A stretch of DNA of 64,000 bases. Source: Larix kaempferi. Lineage: Eukaryota > Streptophyta > Pinopsida > Pinales > Pinaceae. Shown here piece after piece: positions 10,921 through 23,710 of the stretch (within the stretch, counting starts at the first letter, position 1; each line of letters starts with the position of its first letter). The notes under the pieces are model-generated. The model ran no database searches. It was given only the letters and a program-made list of their open reading frames with translations, and was not told the origin of the DNA. The position numbers and the translations under genes were made by a program. The DNA lies in the NCBI GenBank assembly GCA_027924585.1, contig BSBM01000307.1:10500001-10564000 (forward strand). The letters are read 5' to 3'.

Positions 10921-11797
10921 CATTAGAGGAAATTTGGGGTCTAAAATGGGCCTTATAAAAAAATGTGCCATGGATGAGTTGGATTTCTCAAACCAATAGA
11001 ATTTCAATAAATTTGGTAAACCATTATGGTGAGTTGGACATATAGAAGTCAAAGATGTTTATGTGTCATGATTTTATTTGACAATAGCTAACTTCATATA
11101 AACCTCACCTTGGTTAAGATTTTGAAAAGTTCATCTCAAAATATGATAAATATACTTGAAATAATAAATATATAGTATTTTATATCATCATTATTTCTAA
11201 GTCCTTTAAAATATAAATCTCACATTAATTAAGATGATAATGGACTAATTTTGAAATAATAAAAACATTTATATAATTAATCTCTTATAAATAAAAATAA
11301 ATAATATTTTAAAAAGTATCCTAAATAAGAAAATAGGAGAGGGAGAAAAGAATTGTTTGTTATTTTTGTGATAACTTTCTCCCCTAAACACGGAATTTGA
11401 CACTCTTGGTATCATTGGAAAGGTCTTGACGAGATATATAACTTTCGTGTTGAGTTTTTTGAAATTCTGCACCAATTTTCTGGGACAGACATTTTCTTAA
11501 GTTTTAGATTTTATTAAATATATAAAAAGAAGTTGGGTACATTTATAAAATAAATTTAAAAAGTTTATCACTATATCATTTATTGTGTATGCACAAGAAT
11601 CAAAACCTTTCATTATAATAGGTTGACTCTACACTAACCCAACATAATTGTCAGCTACCATTGAAGAGATTATAGGTTGACCTTCACTAGATGTGACACC
11701 TTTAACTTAGTGTGACAATGGCATATTTGTAGTGTGATGTGGATTTTTTATTATTTTCCTTAGGAGACCCATTTTAGACCCCAAATTTTCTCTAATG
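10921..11797. mobile_element. AT-rich inverted-repeat element 2, same family as element 1
   Basis: The outer 30 bp of the two ends match at 29 of 30 positions as inverted repeats. They begin CATTAGAGGAAATTTGGGG on the left and CATTAGAGAAAATTTGGGG on the complement of the right end. Removing exactly 10921-11797 joins AAACAT to GCTGCGG and restores the copia codons for KH-AADGS, so no target duplication is present. The interior is AT-rich with no coding signal. The terminal sequence resembles that of element 1, so this is one family inserted twice into one copia copy. Confidence 0.8.
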
Positions 11798-13187
11798 GCT
11801 GCGGATGGTAGCATCAAGAAGTACAAGGCTCGATTTGTGGTGCGGGGGTTCTCATAGGTAGAGGGAGTTGACTATGACAAGACCTTTGCACCGGTTTCTC
11901 GTCACTCTTCGATCATAGCAGTGATCTCCATTGCAGCGGAGATGGGTTGGAAAATCCACCAGATGGATGTGAAGACCACATTTCTTAATGGACTTATACA
12001 GGAGGAGGTGTATGTTGAGTAGCCACGGGGCTTTGAGATACATGGGAGAGATTCTCATGTTTGTGGGTTGAAAAACAATTGTATGGACCGAAGCAAGCTC
12101 CTAGAGCATGGTACTCCAGGATAGATTCTCCCAGAGCATTGTACTCCAAGATAGATTCTTACTTGTTACAGATGGAATTTCAGAAGAGTGAGGCATATCT
12201 AAACCTATACTTCATTGTGGTGGGTGATGATCTGCTCCTTCTTTTGCTCTATCTGGATGATTTGTTCATTATAGGTACAGAGAGACTCATTGCAAGGTGC
12301 AAGTGAGATCTTGCTTCAAAAATTGAGATGAAGGATATTGGGATGATGCATTATTTTCTAGGATCGGAGGTTTGGCAGGAGCCAGGTCATATTTTCTTGG
12401 GGCAAGGAAAGTATGCAGTGGACATCTTGAGGAGATTTCAAATGGAGGATTGCAGGTCGATGGCCAAACCTATGATCACCAACTGGAAGAAGCTTAATGC
12501 TTTTGAGAGTGATTTGGTGGATCCTACCTTGTATCGTCAGCTCATTGGCTCGTTGATGTATCTGGTCAACACCAAGGAAGATCTGTGTTTTGCAATGAAC
12601 ACTCTCAGTTAGTACATGGTTGAGTCAAGGAGAGTGCACTGGGTAGCTGCGAAACACATGCTCAGGTACTTGGATGGTAAGATGGATTATGGTTTGGACT
12701 ACGGGAGAGCGATGGAGTTAGTTTGGTTGGCTACACGGACTTAGATTGGGTAGGTTGTGTGAAAGATTGGAAGAGCACTTCCGAGTGTTGTTTCAGTTTG
12801 GGCTCGGCATCAGTGCCGTGGTTCAGTCGGAAGAAAAAATCAGTTGCATTGAGTTATGCTGAGTAAGAGTACCTGGAAGCCAATCAGGCTAGTTGTGAGG
12901 CCTTGGTGGGATTGTTTGGTCAAGAGCTGAGGCCTAGGCGATTTATTGTGACAATCAGCGTTGCACCAAGCTCTCTGAGAATACAATTTTCCATGACAAG
13001 TCGAAGCATATAGAGATCAGATACCATTTCATTCGAGACTATGTCGAGAGAGGAGCTCTAGAGTTGCAATACTTATCCATTAATAAGCAAGCTGCAGATC
13101 TCCTTACGAAATCTTTGGGGAGGGGCAAGTTTGTCTTCTTTAAAGACAAGTTGGTAGTGGTGAAAAATACCTTGTTCAGTAAGACAG
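11798..13187 (+). pseudogene. Ty1/copia reverse transcriptase and RNase H remnant
   Basis: It continues the interrupted copia: AADGSIKKYKARFVVRGFS, then EMGWKIHQMDVKTTFLNG, GPKQAPRAWYSRI, the catalytic LLYLDDLFI (YxDD kept, near 12250), HYFLGSEVWQEPGH and LIGSLMYLV. RNase H follows with WKSTSECCFSLGS, then DKSKHIEIRYHFIRD and the polyprotein end DLLTKSLGRGKFVFF. It is dead: a stop at 11855-11857, a frameshift near 12075, a stop at 12304-12306, a stop at 12610-12612 and further shifts to 13000. A 30-bp duplication lies at 12103-12159. Confidence 0.9.
12103..12159 (+). repeat. 30-bp duplication in copia RT
   Basis: AGAGCATGGTACTCCAGG and its diverged copy start at 12103 and 12133. They encode RAWYSRIDS and RALYSKIDS in frame. 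Confidence 0.85.
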
Positions 13188-14223
13188 TGTTGATTTTTGT
13201 ACCTTGGAGGTGTTCCCCTAGTGACCTTGTGCCTAAGCCACTAAAGGGGTAAAAGTGGCATGACCCTTGCATTAATTTCATGTGATATGAAATTAATTTC
13301 ACTTTATGAGATGTGAAGTGACTTTTTAAATATTTAATGACAAAGTGATTGAAATTAAATTTAATGATGAGAAAAATTTCATTTATCTCATACATAGATT
13401 TTTTATCTCAAGATCCAATGTGGGCCCTTGGATATTGAGACTATTCAGTTACCCTCATTGATCAAACAAAAAGGCAAAGGGAAAGTGAAAGGCACATTCA
13501 TTCTTCCATGAGAAATTGGAGAGGTTGACTTCTTGAGCAAGAGAAGGGGGCAAGAGAGAGAGGAGATTGTGGCCACGATTTTTGAGATACCTACAAGAGT
13601 ATCGCAACTGCATAGAAATCAAGGAGAGGGCACATAGTTCGAGAAGAAAATCAGCAGTAAGTTTTCTCATACCACTGGCACGAAAATCTAGTTCCAAATA
13701 GCATAATGAGGCTGTATTGCATTAATTGTAGCAAACCATACATTGAGATTCTATAGCAATCCGTACAGTGCAAATTTGTAGCTAAGAGGGCACGAATTTT
13801 GAGGCTGAGAAGAGCACAGAGTTCGAGGACATTTTCTGATATAGCAGTGGGCACAAAAACTGAGGTGAAGACTAGATAGTGCACAGAAATCGAGGAGTCT
13901 TGGCATTGTTTTCAAGGATGAAAATTGTCTTCGGGGTTGAAGTAAGTTGTGAATTTAAATGGTAATTTTGAAACTCTTGTACATTTACTTTTGAAGAAAA
14001 TAAAGAATTACTTTCTCACAAGTTTTCCCCATTGGGGTTTTTTCCTAAGGCTTTTGCCTAAAAATTAATGTCTGGAATTTTTCATGTGTGTAAAATTATT
14101 CTGCTCTAAATTGGTTTATGAGATAAAATTTGTTTCCAGTTGTTACATGTTGTATGGGTTTGGGCATTAAACTATGATCCAATGAAACTTGAAACCAAGT
14201 TGGGGAAGAGCAAAACTTTTACA
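13188..14223 (+). repeat. 3' LTR of the plus-strand copia element
   Basis: It begins TGTTGATTTTTG just after the end of pol and a short purine tract, and ends at CAAAACTTTTACA. The last 70 bp (GGGCATTAAACTA, CTTGAAACC, TTGGGG, AAAACTTT) match the end of the LTR at 43888-45030 read on the minus strand. This supports both the boundary and the shared family. No 5' LTR is seen upstream of 3516. Confidence 0.7.
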
Positions 14224-15090
14224 AAGAGGAGGGGCGTTTGCCTCGATCTCTCATAGCCCTAAGGTTTTAGACAAGAATCTAATACCCTATCCTTCAACTC
14301 TTCTTTTTCATCAAATTTTACATGTTTTATTTTATTTTATGCATAGAAATATTTTTACGCTAGGAGAATCCCTAAAAATCTAAATAAATTCAAAAATCCA
14401 AAAAGTGGTCGTGAATTATTTTTTTTATCCATCCTAAGGTTTTAGCCACAAACCTAGAGGGCATTCTCTTCTGAGGAAGTGCAATGGGATACGTGAAAAC
14501 CTTGTTATTAATTAATTATGTGTTTTTAGTATTTTTGGTCAACCATAAAAATTCACCATAGGGTTTTAGCCACAAACCCTAGAGGGCATCCTCATTTGAA
14601 AAAGTGCATTGGAATCCATGAAACCCTCATAAATTGTGAATTAGAGGGTGTTTGGTATTTATGTCTTATTCTACAAGTTCGCCCTAGTCCAATTGTCCTC
14701 TTTCCCTTAAGGGTGCACTTTTTGGAGTGTCTTCCATGGAAAGTGACATTGCCTTGGGAAACGTGAAATTGCCTCAAAAGGCATGATTTTATTTGATAAA
14801 GTGAATAACTCCATTTATATATGAATCTTGTGTCTAGATTTTGTATTGTTAGACTCTGATAAGGCACTGATCATAGTTATTAAGGTTTCATGGAAGGTAT
14901 TTGTGTCTTGTTGGTGGTTGCAAGTATCTTTCACTGATTAGGGTCTCCCCTTGGGTTTTGGAGTTACTCGTAGTGTTGAGAGGTTAAATTGTGGTGACAT
15001 TGGATTTAACTCTCTCCCGAGCTTACCTTCACTAGCACTAAGTATACGTTGCCCTGATTTGCAAAGGGTTGCCAATTTCAACGGTAACAG
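14224..15090 (+). repeat. LTR-like sequence with internal duplication
   Basis: No coding signal. A block with GGTTTTAGCCACAAACC and TAGAGGGCAT occurs twice (about 14435 and 14560). The right part (TTGTGGTGACATTGG, TCTCCCG-GCTTACC, 14985-15035) matches the U5 end of the LTR at 58335-60405. It is probably an LTR remnant of that family. Confidence 0.45.
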
Positions 15091-15269
15091 GTGGCATCAA
15101 ATGAACACACATTTGCACGTGGTAGAATTCCTCCCATTGATGATCTAAAGATCAAGAAGGGATTTCGAGCTGCCATTATAAAGATGCACAATGGAGAAGA
15201 GTGGGAAACAATTCAAAGACGATTCATTTTTCAAGTCGCAGTGGTCCCTTCAACAAGCTTGATGCAAAG

Positions 15270-15720
15270 GAAGATCATAATGACTTAGGCTAGTATGACC
15301 CTATTAGTTGGTGGAGGATGCAAGGGGATGATGCTCCAACATCCTGGTATCCATTTTTTGTCTTAAATTGTTAGTTCCTCTACAACAAAGAGGAATTAGT
15401 CTACATATAGTTCTATCCACTCTATCAAGAGGAATAGACTTACCTTTTAAAAGAGTAGAGAAGTTGTATTGCATAGTGCCCTATGTCTTAAGCATAGGAA
15501 AACATCAAAGTATAATCAAGGACAAACGACACAATGGGATGTGGATCCAAAGGACTATGCATGGACAGACTAGGAAGGACTAAATGAGCTACAACATGGT
15601 TTGGTCGATGTACCATTAGTTACTCATGAGTGAGACTCAAATAGTGACACTCCCATTGATGGTCATGATGACTTCATGTAGTAGATGGATGAGGACCAAT
15701 CCGCAGAACTCTCTCCTTGA
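15270..15720 (+). pseudogene. hAT transposase C-terminal remnant
   Basis: Fragments of the hAT dimerisation region are readable across frames: YDPISWWRMQGDDAP, then IKRNRLTF with a one-base slip into KRVEKLYCIV, then DPKDYAWTD. These parallel the PIHWWNMHG and SVKRNSLN--RAESLVYV stretches of the intact transposase at 27330-29786. Several stops and shifts are present. No terminal repeats were found around it. Confidence 0.6.
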
Positions 15721-18700
15721 TGCTCTTTTGATGTTAATTTCTTTTAGCGACTTTTATTTTCTGTGTTCATTGTCCATAGTTTTCAATTTCCTTTTGGCTA
15801 TAGATATTGCCATTTATGACATCAAACTAAAACTAAGTCTTTGCCTCATCACTCTTCTATTTTTGAACAATTTTAAAGTACTATTTAGTATCTTTTATTT
15901 CAGACATTAGTATTTGTTGAGTTATATAATATATTTGTAGAGGTAGTTCTAAATCATAGATGTACTATTTCAAATTTGTAGGTGTTTATGATTCAGATTT
16001 ATCTCATGTAGAGTTATAAGTTTCACTTTGAAAATATGTGCATGTATTATAAATTTATACTTTATTGATGTCAAATTCAATTACTCAGATATGATAAATG
16101 GGCCAAAGATGAATCAATGATTGTGTTTACATTGTACAATAACTAATTTAGTATCTAATATGTAAATGGTGATAGGATGAGGAATTGTTATCTTAATATG
16201 CTAGGATTTATTTTTTTTAATAACTTTAGAGACGAAGCCCCCTATGTTAGAGAACCTGGCATCCCCCCGGCCGCCATGAATTTTCCTAAAATTTGGGGGT
16301 CATCTCCACACGTCATGCATGTGCATTTCCCCACTCTCGCACTCCCATGTTCTTGAAACTCGATGGAACGCTAGAATTAATCTCTTAGATTGCATCATAC
16401 AATTTGTCATTTCCTTTAGTGTGATTATTTCTCTCATCAACACCATTTTGTTGTGGTATGTATGAAACAATGTGTTACATTTAAATGTTGTGTAGTGTAG
16501 AAAGTTGTAAATTTGTTGTTAACATTATTCCTCTCCATTATATGTTCTTAACTTTTTAATTTGATGTCTAAATGGTTTCTCTATGAGGGACTTGTAGGTC
16601 AAAAACTTGGTTTTTAAGTTTTATGAAATAAGCCCAAGTGCATCTAAAGAGCTCATCAATGAAAGTTTACTTGAATCCAAAGAAATAAGCAAAAGAAAGC
16701 AAACCACACAAATCACTATCAACAAGTTGCGAGTGAGTTGAGGCATGCCAAGAGGCATGTTTGTCAAAGTTGTTTCGCTGATGTTTGTCAAGAACTCACC
16801 CAAGACAATCACCATCTCAACAAGAGAAATGAAAGGAAGACCAATCACCAGATTTTGATTACATAGATACTGCAATGAAGAATAATTTAGATGACTAAAT
16901 CATTCATGGCAAAGTTTGCTCAAGTCATCACTATGAGCAATTAAAACTGATGGAAAAGATGATGACCCAAAATAGATTATTTCCAGATGGATTGAACACC
17001 TTAAACAATTGTTCACGCAAATAGATCAAAGATTGACACAGCAATGTATTAAACCCTCGGAAAGGGAAACAATTCATGACCCCAAAACACAACCACTTGA
17101 GGCAATATATTACGCAAAAAGAAAATATTTTACTTGAGTTTCTCACAATTGATCATCAACAAATGACCTTCGTGCTCTTTAAATAGAAATGATAGACCAA
17201 TTGAGGGTCAAGCCACAGATCAACATAATCCTTAATATCAAGAAGATGAACCATTGGATCACTTTATGTCTACAACATATAGAACATATCATAATCGTCA
17301 GATTAAATAAGTACAAATACATAGTAAAAAAACACACTTTACCTAAAGACATTAGACCAAGTTGATCTTAACTCCTGAGTATCTAAATATCCTAATTAAA
17401 AATATCACTAGCTAAAAATCTCTTAACTAATGTTGGAAATAAGAATAAAAAAAGATGGCTTGAAATTCTAGTTATGCATTAAAAACAAAGTCATGCCACC
17501 ATCTCATAGCCACATATAAGCTCAAGAAAAGATGGTTGAAACAAATCAAGTCAACCCTATGGTTGAGCACTTCAATCTATCAACAAGATCTGCAAAACAA
17601 GTGCATCAAAGGTTTATACCACATGCTAAAAGGTATATCACAAAATATACCAACATAAACAACCAAGAACCCCTAACCAACAAAAAATGAGTAGGGAAAG
17701 GTTTATATTCATCCTATGTTGAGATCACAAGAGATAGTAGGAGAATCAACTAGAACGAAAAACCCTGCAATAAAAAACGGAGAAAACTATAGTAGGGAAG
17801 CACAAAGTTTGAAGATAAATCAATAAATCAGTGATAAAGTGAAACCCTAATGAGAGAAATAACCATGAATAAGTGAGCTAGAGAGAAAAATCCATGCACA
17901 AGAGAGAGAAAGAGAAATGCCCATGCACAAGAGAATGCCAAAGATATGTGTGACCTTAGGGAAACAACAATGTAAAAGAATGATGCTCATAGGCTAAAGA
18001 ATGATCAAGATTACCTGATAATTTACAAATGAGAAAGTTGTAGTGTATTTATACACAACTCAAATAGGTAGGGCACTTTCACCAAGGACAGGTTATGAGC
18101 CTACATCAAGATGACTAGATCTGCCTTAACCACACCCTAGTGTTGTAATAAATGGTTGCAGTAATGTCTAACCAAATGCATTTATGACACAATGAGTTGA
18201 CCATAGCCAAATATGAGAATAAAACCATTCCCAACACCCCATAACCCCTTCTATCCTTAACGAGATTGAACCAAAAATGGACACCCTTCACCCCTTCTAT
18301 CCTAAACGAGATTGAACCAAAAAGGGACACCTTTCTAACCTTCTTCCCTTCCATGATAATCTTCAACATAATTTTCATTGTGAAGCCAACCTGCGATATA
18401 ACCACGTATTTTTGTTATAAATAATGCTAATTTGCATTCTATAATAATCGCTTTCCTTCTCCCTTTGCGTTTTCACTTGTGGAAGAAAAAATGGATAAGA
18501 CAATTTCAGATCAGGTAGCTACCGTCTTCAGTGTTAGCGTCGTTCAGCATCCTCTGTATGAATAGGATATTAGGATATTCAAAGTGAATATTTTCTGGAG
18601 CAATGACATGAGTATTGTACGACATAGATGATATGCAGATTATCTGTAAAAGGCCAGCTCATACAAAGTTGAAATTTGGCATGATCAAGACAATATGGAA

Positions 18701-20230
18701 TGCATTGACAACACCTTGATGGAATCTGCAGCCAAAGTTCATCATTCTTCCAAAGCCAGATAACAGAAACAAGTCCTCAAAAGAAAGAAGACAAATAAGA
18801 GAGGAACCATAAAGGAAACAAAAACAGCATTGCATTACACGCTTTAACTAGAACTATGATATCATTATCAAAAAGATATATATTGAAAATTGTAAAAACT
18901 TAACTACTTCAAATTTCCAGTTTTGCAATGGATTGTACTCTAGAGCTCATGCAAAGGGAAAGAATTCAGATTGTGTAACATCTAAAATAAATAGAATATA
19001 GAATATCATTGAAAAGATGAAAATCTATAAATGTTCTTCTATGTTTTTAAAGCACAACAAAGAGGTGTGTATAAGGAGCATAACTTCAAACAACGAGTTA
19101 ATATAATTTAACTGTAACAATATAATGTATAATTATTTGACAACTTTAAAATCACTCAAGAAGCACTAGAGGTTAGACATGAGAAAAATTCTATTAATTA
19201 ATTCGAGTGTGAGCACCGACACAGCAATGTTCACTAAAAGAAAGAGAAAGATCCCAGCCATTCAACGCTGGGGTGGTTGCTGATGGACCTACTAAACGAA
19301 GTTATATGAAGCGAATTTAACTGGTTTGTGCTTAAGTCGAGACTCATGGGACTCTTTCACTGTGTACAAAGATTATATAATATTAACCTATACGCTCACA
19401 TGTGGTCCATGTATACTTACTGTTCATCATGCTGGTCATATTCTTAAACATTTCCATAGATTATTTCCATGACTCATCTAGAATCTTGTAGTATACATGG
19501 ACTAAATGTTGTCTTTAATATTCAACAGAAAACCACTTCCTCCAAATGAGAAGCTCGGAGGGGAATTAAGAAAGAGAGGGTCAATAAGGGCATTCATTCT
19601 ATGTTTCAAAATTCAAACCCTTTTCTGGAAATCTGTGATACATAATACCATCTTATCATTTCACATTTAACATGGATAATAGATTCCCTTCTCTGAAATC
19701 TGAACATCCATGCCAGATTAAGTGAACTTTTTATAATCACTCAGTAGGAACTTCGACATGTTCTTCCTGTGTACCATTGTTTGGTAGCGTATCCAGAAAG
19801 TGCAAATCTTGTTTACTCCATCTTAATGCGAGAAAGAGAAGCTGATTAAACTCATTACTCATAATGGTCACTATGGTACACATGACAGAAAACATAAGCA
19901 GAATTGTAATAGACAATAAAGTGAGATATAACAAGAATTCAAATTTAAAGTATTTGCAATGTATAAAGTAGGTTTCCATCATTATATTAGCCACAAGATT
20001 TTATCTGAAAGTGTTCCAAATATACAATGATCAACCCAGATAGCTTTCAAGTAGACACAAATGAAATCTGGCATATATTGTTAATATGTAAACCCTCAGT
20101 GGAAGGTGACCGCTGACAACATAAGTAGATGTCTAAAATACAGTGTACCATACTAAGAAGTTTCCACAAGACCATTCACACTTAATACTGCCAATGAAAT
20201 TTTTCATCGATAAGCAATCAATGTAAGCTC
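15721..20230. other. Downstream flank of the host gene, no gene recognised
   Basis: AT-rich sequence with no convincing protein. The lower-numbered side of 20231 should carry the 3' untranslated region of the C3HC gene, whose end cannot be fixed. Seen here: a 46-bp tandem duplication at 18245-18336, and near 16275 a TTTTCCTAAAATTTGGGGG motif shared with the hAT-like elements at 33271 and 62379. Confidence 0.5.
18245..18336. repeat. 46-bp tandem duplication
   Basis: Two copies starting CCCCTTCTATCCT at 18245 and 18291, with a 46-bp period and few differences. Confidence 0.85.
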
Positions 20231-20323
20231 TTAGGTGTGAGTTGAGCTGTGAACATGACTATGTTTCCTTTTCTTTGAAGAAGGGGATTCAAAAAACTGG
20301 CGAACTGAAGCCACGGGATTAAC
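20231..20323 (-). CDS. ILP1: C3HC protein gene, last coding exon
   Basis: The acceptor TTGCAG precedes GTTAATCCC. The exon encodes VNPVASVRQFFESPSSKK and RKHSHVHSSTHT, then TAA at 20233-20231. This is 30 residues (764-793 of the visible protein). SSKKRKH resembles a basic nuclear localisation signal, fitting a nuclear protein. VASVRQFF continues the C-terminal domain of the family. Phase 0 matches the donor at 20569. Confidence 0.85.
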   Translation of the reverse strand, partial: VNPVASVRQFFESPSSKKRKHSHVHSSTHT

Positions 20324-20569
20324 CTGCAAGTCAAATATTCACTTTCAACTTTACAGTGCACTGTAAACTATGAGTACAAAGGAACTCCCAAAAGAAATTT
20401 ACAATAGTACATAACTTATAGGCTATAACCCTATACATGACGATAATAGATATTATAAGTGCATAAAATAACCATGTTCAGAAATTCTAGACTCTAATCT
20501 AACAACTGTTAGATAATCAAGGAACAGTTACAAGTATCAAGATTCAAGTCATATTTAAAAGTGGCCTAC

Positions 20570-20805
20570 CTTATATCGAGATGATGTGGACCCTGATTCT
20601 TTCAGGGAAGCAGAAGCTAGCTCCTGTGCATTGCATTGATCCAGTGCATCAGCTGTAAGTTGCCATCCACAAACACCTGTGTTTTTGTCACCACCCGGCA
20701 TTCCTTCTGAAAAATGAACAGTAACCCATGGGCAGAAATGTCGATGCTGCTTGATGGGATTAAACTCCATGCCTTTTCCCCGTATCTTCTGTTCTGGATG
20801 TCGCC
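20570..20805 (-). CDS. ILP1: C3HC protein gene, exon with second zinc-site half
   Basis: The exon lies between acceptor TTCCAG and donor AAG|GTAGGC. It encodes residues 685-763, with the first codon split across the preceding intron. KGMEFNPIKQHRHFCPWV carries H705 and C709, the second pair of ligands of the second BIR-like domain. The first pair (C245, C248) is in the preceding large exon, 456 residues away. A long insertion in this domain is a known family trait. GVCGWQLTADALDQC follows and is typical of the family. Confidence 0.88.
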
Positions 20806-23710
20806 CTGGAAAACAGCATAAATAATATGACATAGCTAACTATTTGCACATAAAAATAAATTTGATAACCTTATTTCTATTAATATTGAACAAAACCCTT
20901 TTCTTAAGTTCTTCCATTATATCCTATTCTTCCTCCTCCCCTCCATCCAATATACACTATTTCCATTTATTTGTAAAATAATGCTTGTAGAAAATCCTGC
21001 ACCTACAGAAGCTTATTTGCTTCCATGTTTAAACTCTACTAATCATCCTGATTAGTTCTTTGTTTGGAGACAAAGCAACAAGAATATGAATTCAGGGATT
21101 CCAAAATGGAAACAAATAAGTTCCTATGAATTGTTGAGGTCACAATCTGCATCTTCTGCACCTAGGATCTGTGACAATTGAAATAATCAGCATGCAGGTT
21201 AGCTACCACACTCATAGGACCATAGCCGGACCCACAAGTTCAGAAAAACAATATGACATTATAAAAATTGATCTGTGCAACTTCCAAGGCTTTATTTGTT
21301 AGGAGGTCCCTATAGGGGCATTTGTAGGAGGTTAGCAACAGCCTGTCGACAACCACCACCCCAACCACTCCAGTAGGCACCTTCAACGTACCTGCATATA
21401 AGAGCATCGAGGTGGCACAGAGGCCTTCTTCCAATATGACATTCAACAGTTGAGCATAATAAAAATGCATCCCTTGCCTCACTGCAAGAAGTTACCCAGG
21501 TAATCAAGCAGGTCATATTAAAAGGTATCAAGGTATTCCCTTTGGTACTGATGTTTCTTTAAAAAGCTTGCGCAAGTGGGTGTTGAATAAATTCAAGAAC
21601 AAGCTTCACAAGTGTTTTACTCAAGATATTCGGCTAAGAGAAAAATTACTGTAGCAGATAGAATTTTAGAAGTGGGTCATGTTTTCTATTCTTCCTCTTT
21701 CCTTCTGCTGCAGGGAGCAGGAAATTGAAAACACTCTTCAGATGGTTCCTTTGGGGAAAGCAAGGAGGAAAAAAGGGCATCTCATTAGCTTCATGGGACA
21801 TATGTACAACGCCAAGAGAGGCTGAAAGTTTTGGCTTCACTGATATTCGACTGTTACAAAGAACAGTGTCAAAAAATTTTAAAAATAGCATACATTTGGA
21901 GTGTTGATACTACTACACCCCTTCCTTAACACGACAATAAAAGACTCAAAAGTTATAAAGATGATTAAAAATATAAGAAACTATTTTATTTTCAGCTGCT
22001 CATCTCTCCAGATTCTAAGATCTATGTTGGTGTTCCGACAAACTGCCATATCCTCCATTTATGAAGGCAAAATTCAGCTATATAAACCTAAGAAATCATC
22101 GTGCCATCTATTCATACTCAAGTAGGAATCCACCTAAGAAATCATCTCGCCATATCTTCTCATTGAAACAGTAATTCACCAAAGCAAAACATATTGACAT
22201 CTCTTCATAATGAAAGTAGGATTGAATTTCCCTCGACAGGTGGAGTAACTAACACGTGTTCCCAGAAATTTTTCTGAGCTACTGATTTTTGTAATCTTCC
22301 TCACAGGGTCCTTTTTCTGAATTCCAAGTCATATAGCTACTTTCAACCTTTCCTACTTTTGAGTATGCCATTTGCCCAAACTTTATAATCCAAGGGAATA
22401 TGACCTATTTTTCCACAATAATAAGAAGTCTATCCTTTGTATTTCTGCATTTAATTTCCAGCAAACTTCTTAAGGTTTAAGTAACAAAATAGTTCTTCTA
22501 ACCATAAGTATTCAAGTGAACGCTGGAGGTTTCAAACTAGTCCTTTCATCCAAGTAGGTCAATTATGAGGTGGTGACAAATCAGCCTATTCATGTTGCAA
22601 TGCAAACTAGTCCTATCTACCTCATAGCCTACCCCAAAATAGTGGCGATGACAAATCAGCCTATTCATGTTGCAATGCCGCGTTTACTCCACTAGCCCTT
22701 AAAATGATAGGCACCAGTTTGTTCCCCTCTGCCTCCATTTCCTTATTAGTTATTTTGCATATCCATTTTCCCATTTCCCATATCGACCATTTTCATATAC
22801 TACAAGTGACCACTCATTTTGTTAAGGCTTACTCTTCCTATATCACCTAGAGTCCCCACTCCATAGCCTTAGCAATCTTATTTATGGATACCTCACATGA
22901 GTTGGAGGAGCCAACCAAAAGAGAGGAAGAGCTACTGAGGTGACAGTGGATAACCTTCCTGAAGTTGCACATGACTAGCTCTTCGATGTTTGGGACTTTA
23001 CATCATTGGAGATGCTAGATTTTGATGTAACAAAGGGCAACTTCATCAGCAAGAAGCACTGTTTGGAGACTCACGCTACATCATGCTCTCTGCTTTTTGG
23101 GGCACTTGGGATTGTTTTAGAGTATATTGCATTGTTCACTATTTGAAGGCTAAGGTGCCAGTATGTTTTTTCTGCTGAGGTGAGTTTGTTTCAATCTTTT
23201 GTCATGTTTGGCCAGAAGATATATATGTGCAGTGGTGAGAAGGATACCGTCTGATCAAAGATGATAAAGAATTAGATGCTTCAGCTTATTCTAATTTTAT
23301 TTCTGTACAAGTAGCGCCGAGGAAGAGGATATCATCATCTTTGTATATATAGTATATACCCTTCTGCCTTAAATTTCCGTTTTGTAAATATTTTCTGTTA
23401 ATATATGTCATTTTCCAATAACAAAAATTAGCCCTTCTTTTGTTCGCTAAATTTAAATAAAATTTAAATATGGTGATATATACCTTAAACTTACATTATT
23501 TGCACATGTAAATGTAATTGAACTTAGCAAAGACTAGTTCCAAGTTTTATATTACGGCAAGAAGAAATAAACATCTAAATTCAAGGAAACATGTTTCAAT
23601 TAACAGAACTCGCATTCTTCATTAAAATGAAAAGGCAATTTTCCTATATGTCAACCACCTTATACTCTCAAACAATTCATTTGAATTTGTTTCTAGATAA
23701 CTGAATGTAC
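20806..23710 (-). other. Intron of the C3HC gene (2.9 kb)
   Basis: Donor GT at 23710-23709 and acceptor AG at 20807-20806. No coding signal. A 30-bp block (GACAAATCAGCCTATTCATG and onward) occurs twice, at about 22575 and 22650. Confidence 0.8.

Noticed and set aside
9078-11797. Spliceosomal introns of the copia element
   Set aside because: The ends carry long inverted repeats and lack consistent GT-AG borders at the copia junctions.
23622-23710. Extra 29 residues at the end of the large open frame of the C3HC exon
   Set aside because: A good donor (TCAG|GTACAT) at 23711 and the homology-matched next exon show this part is intronic.
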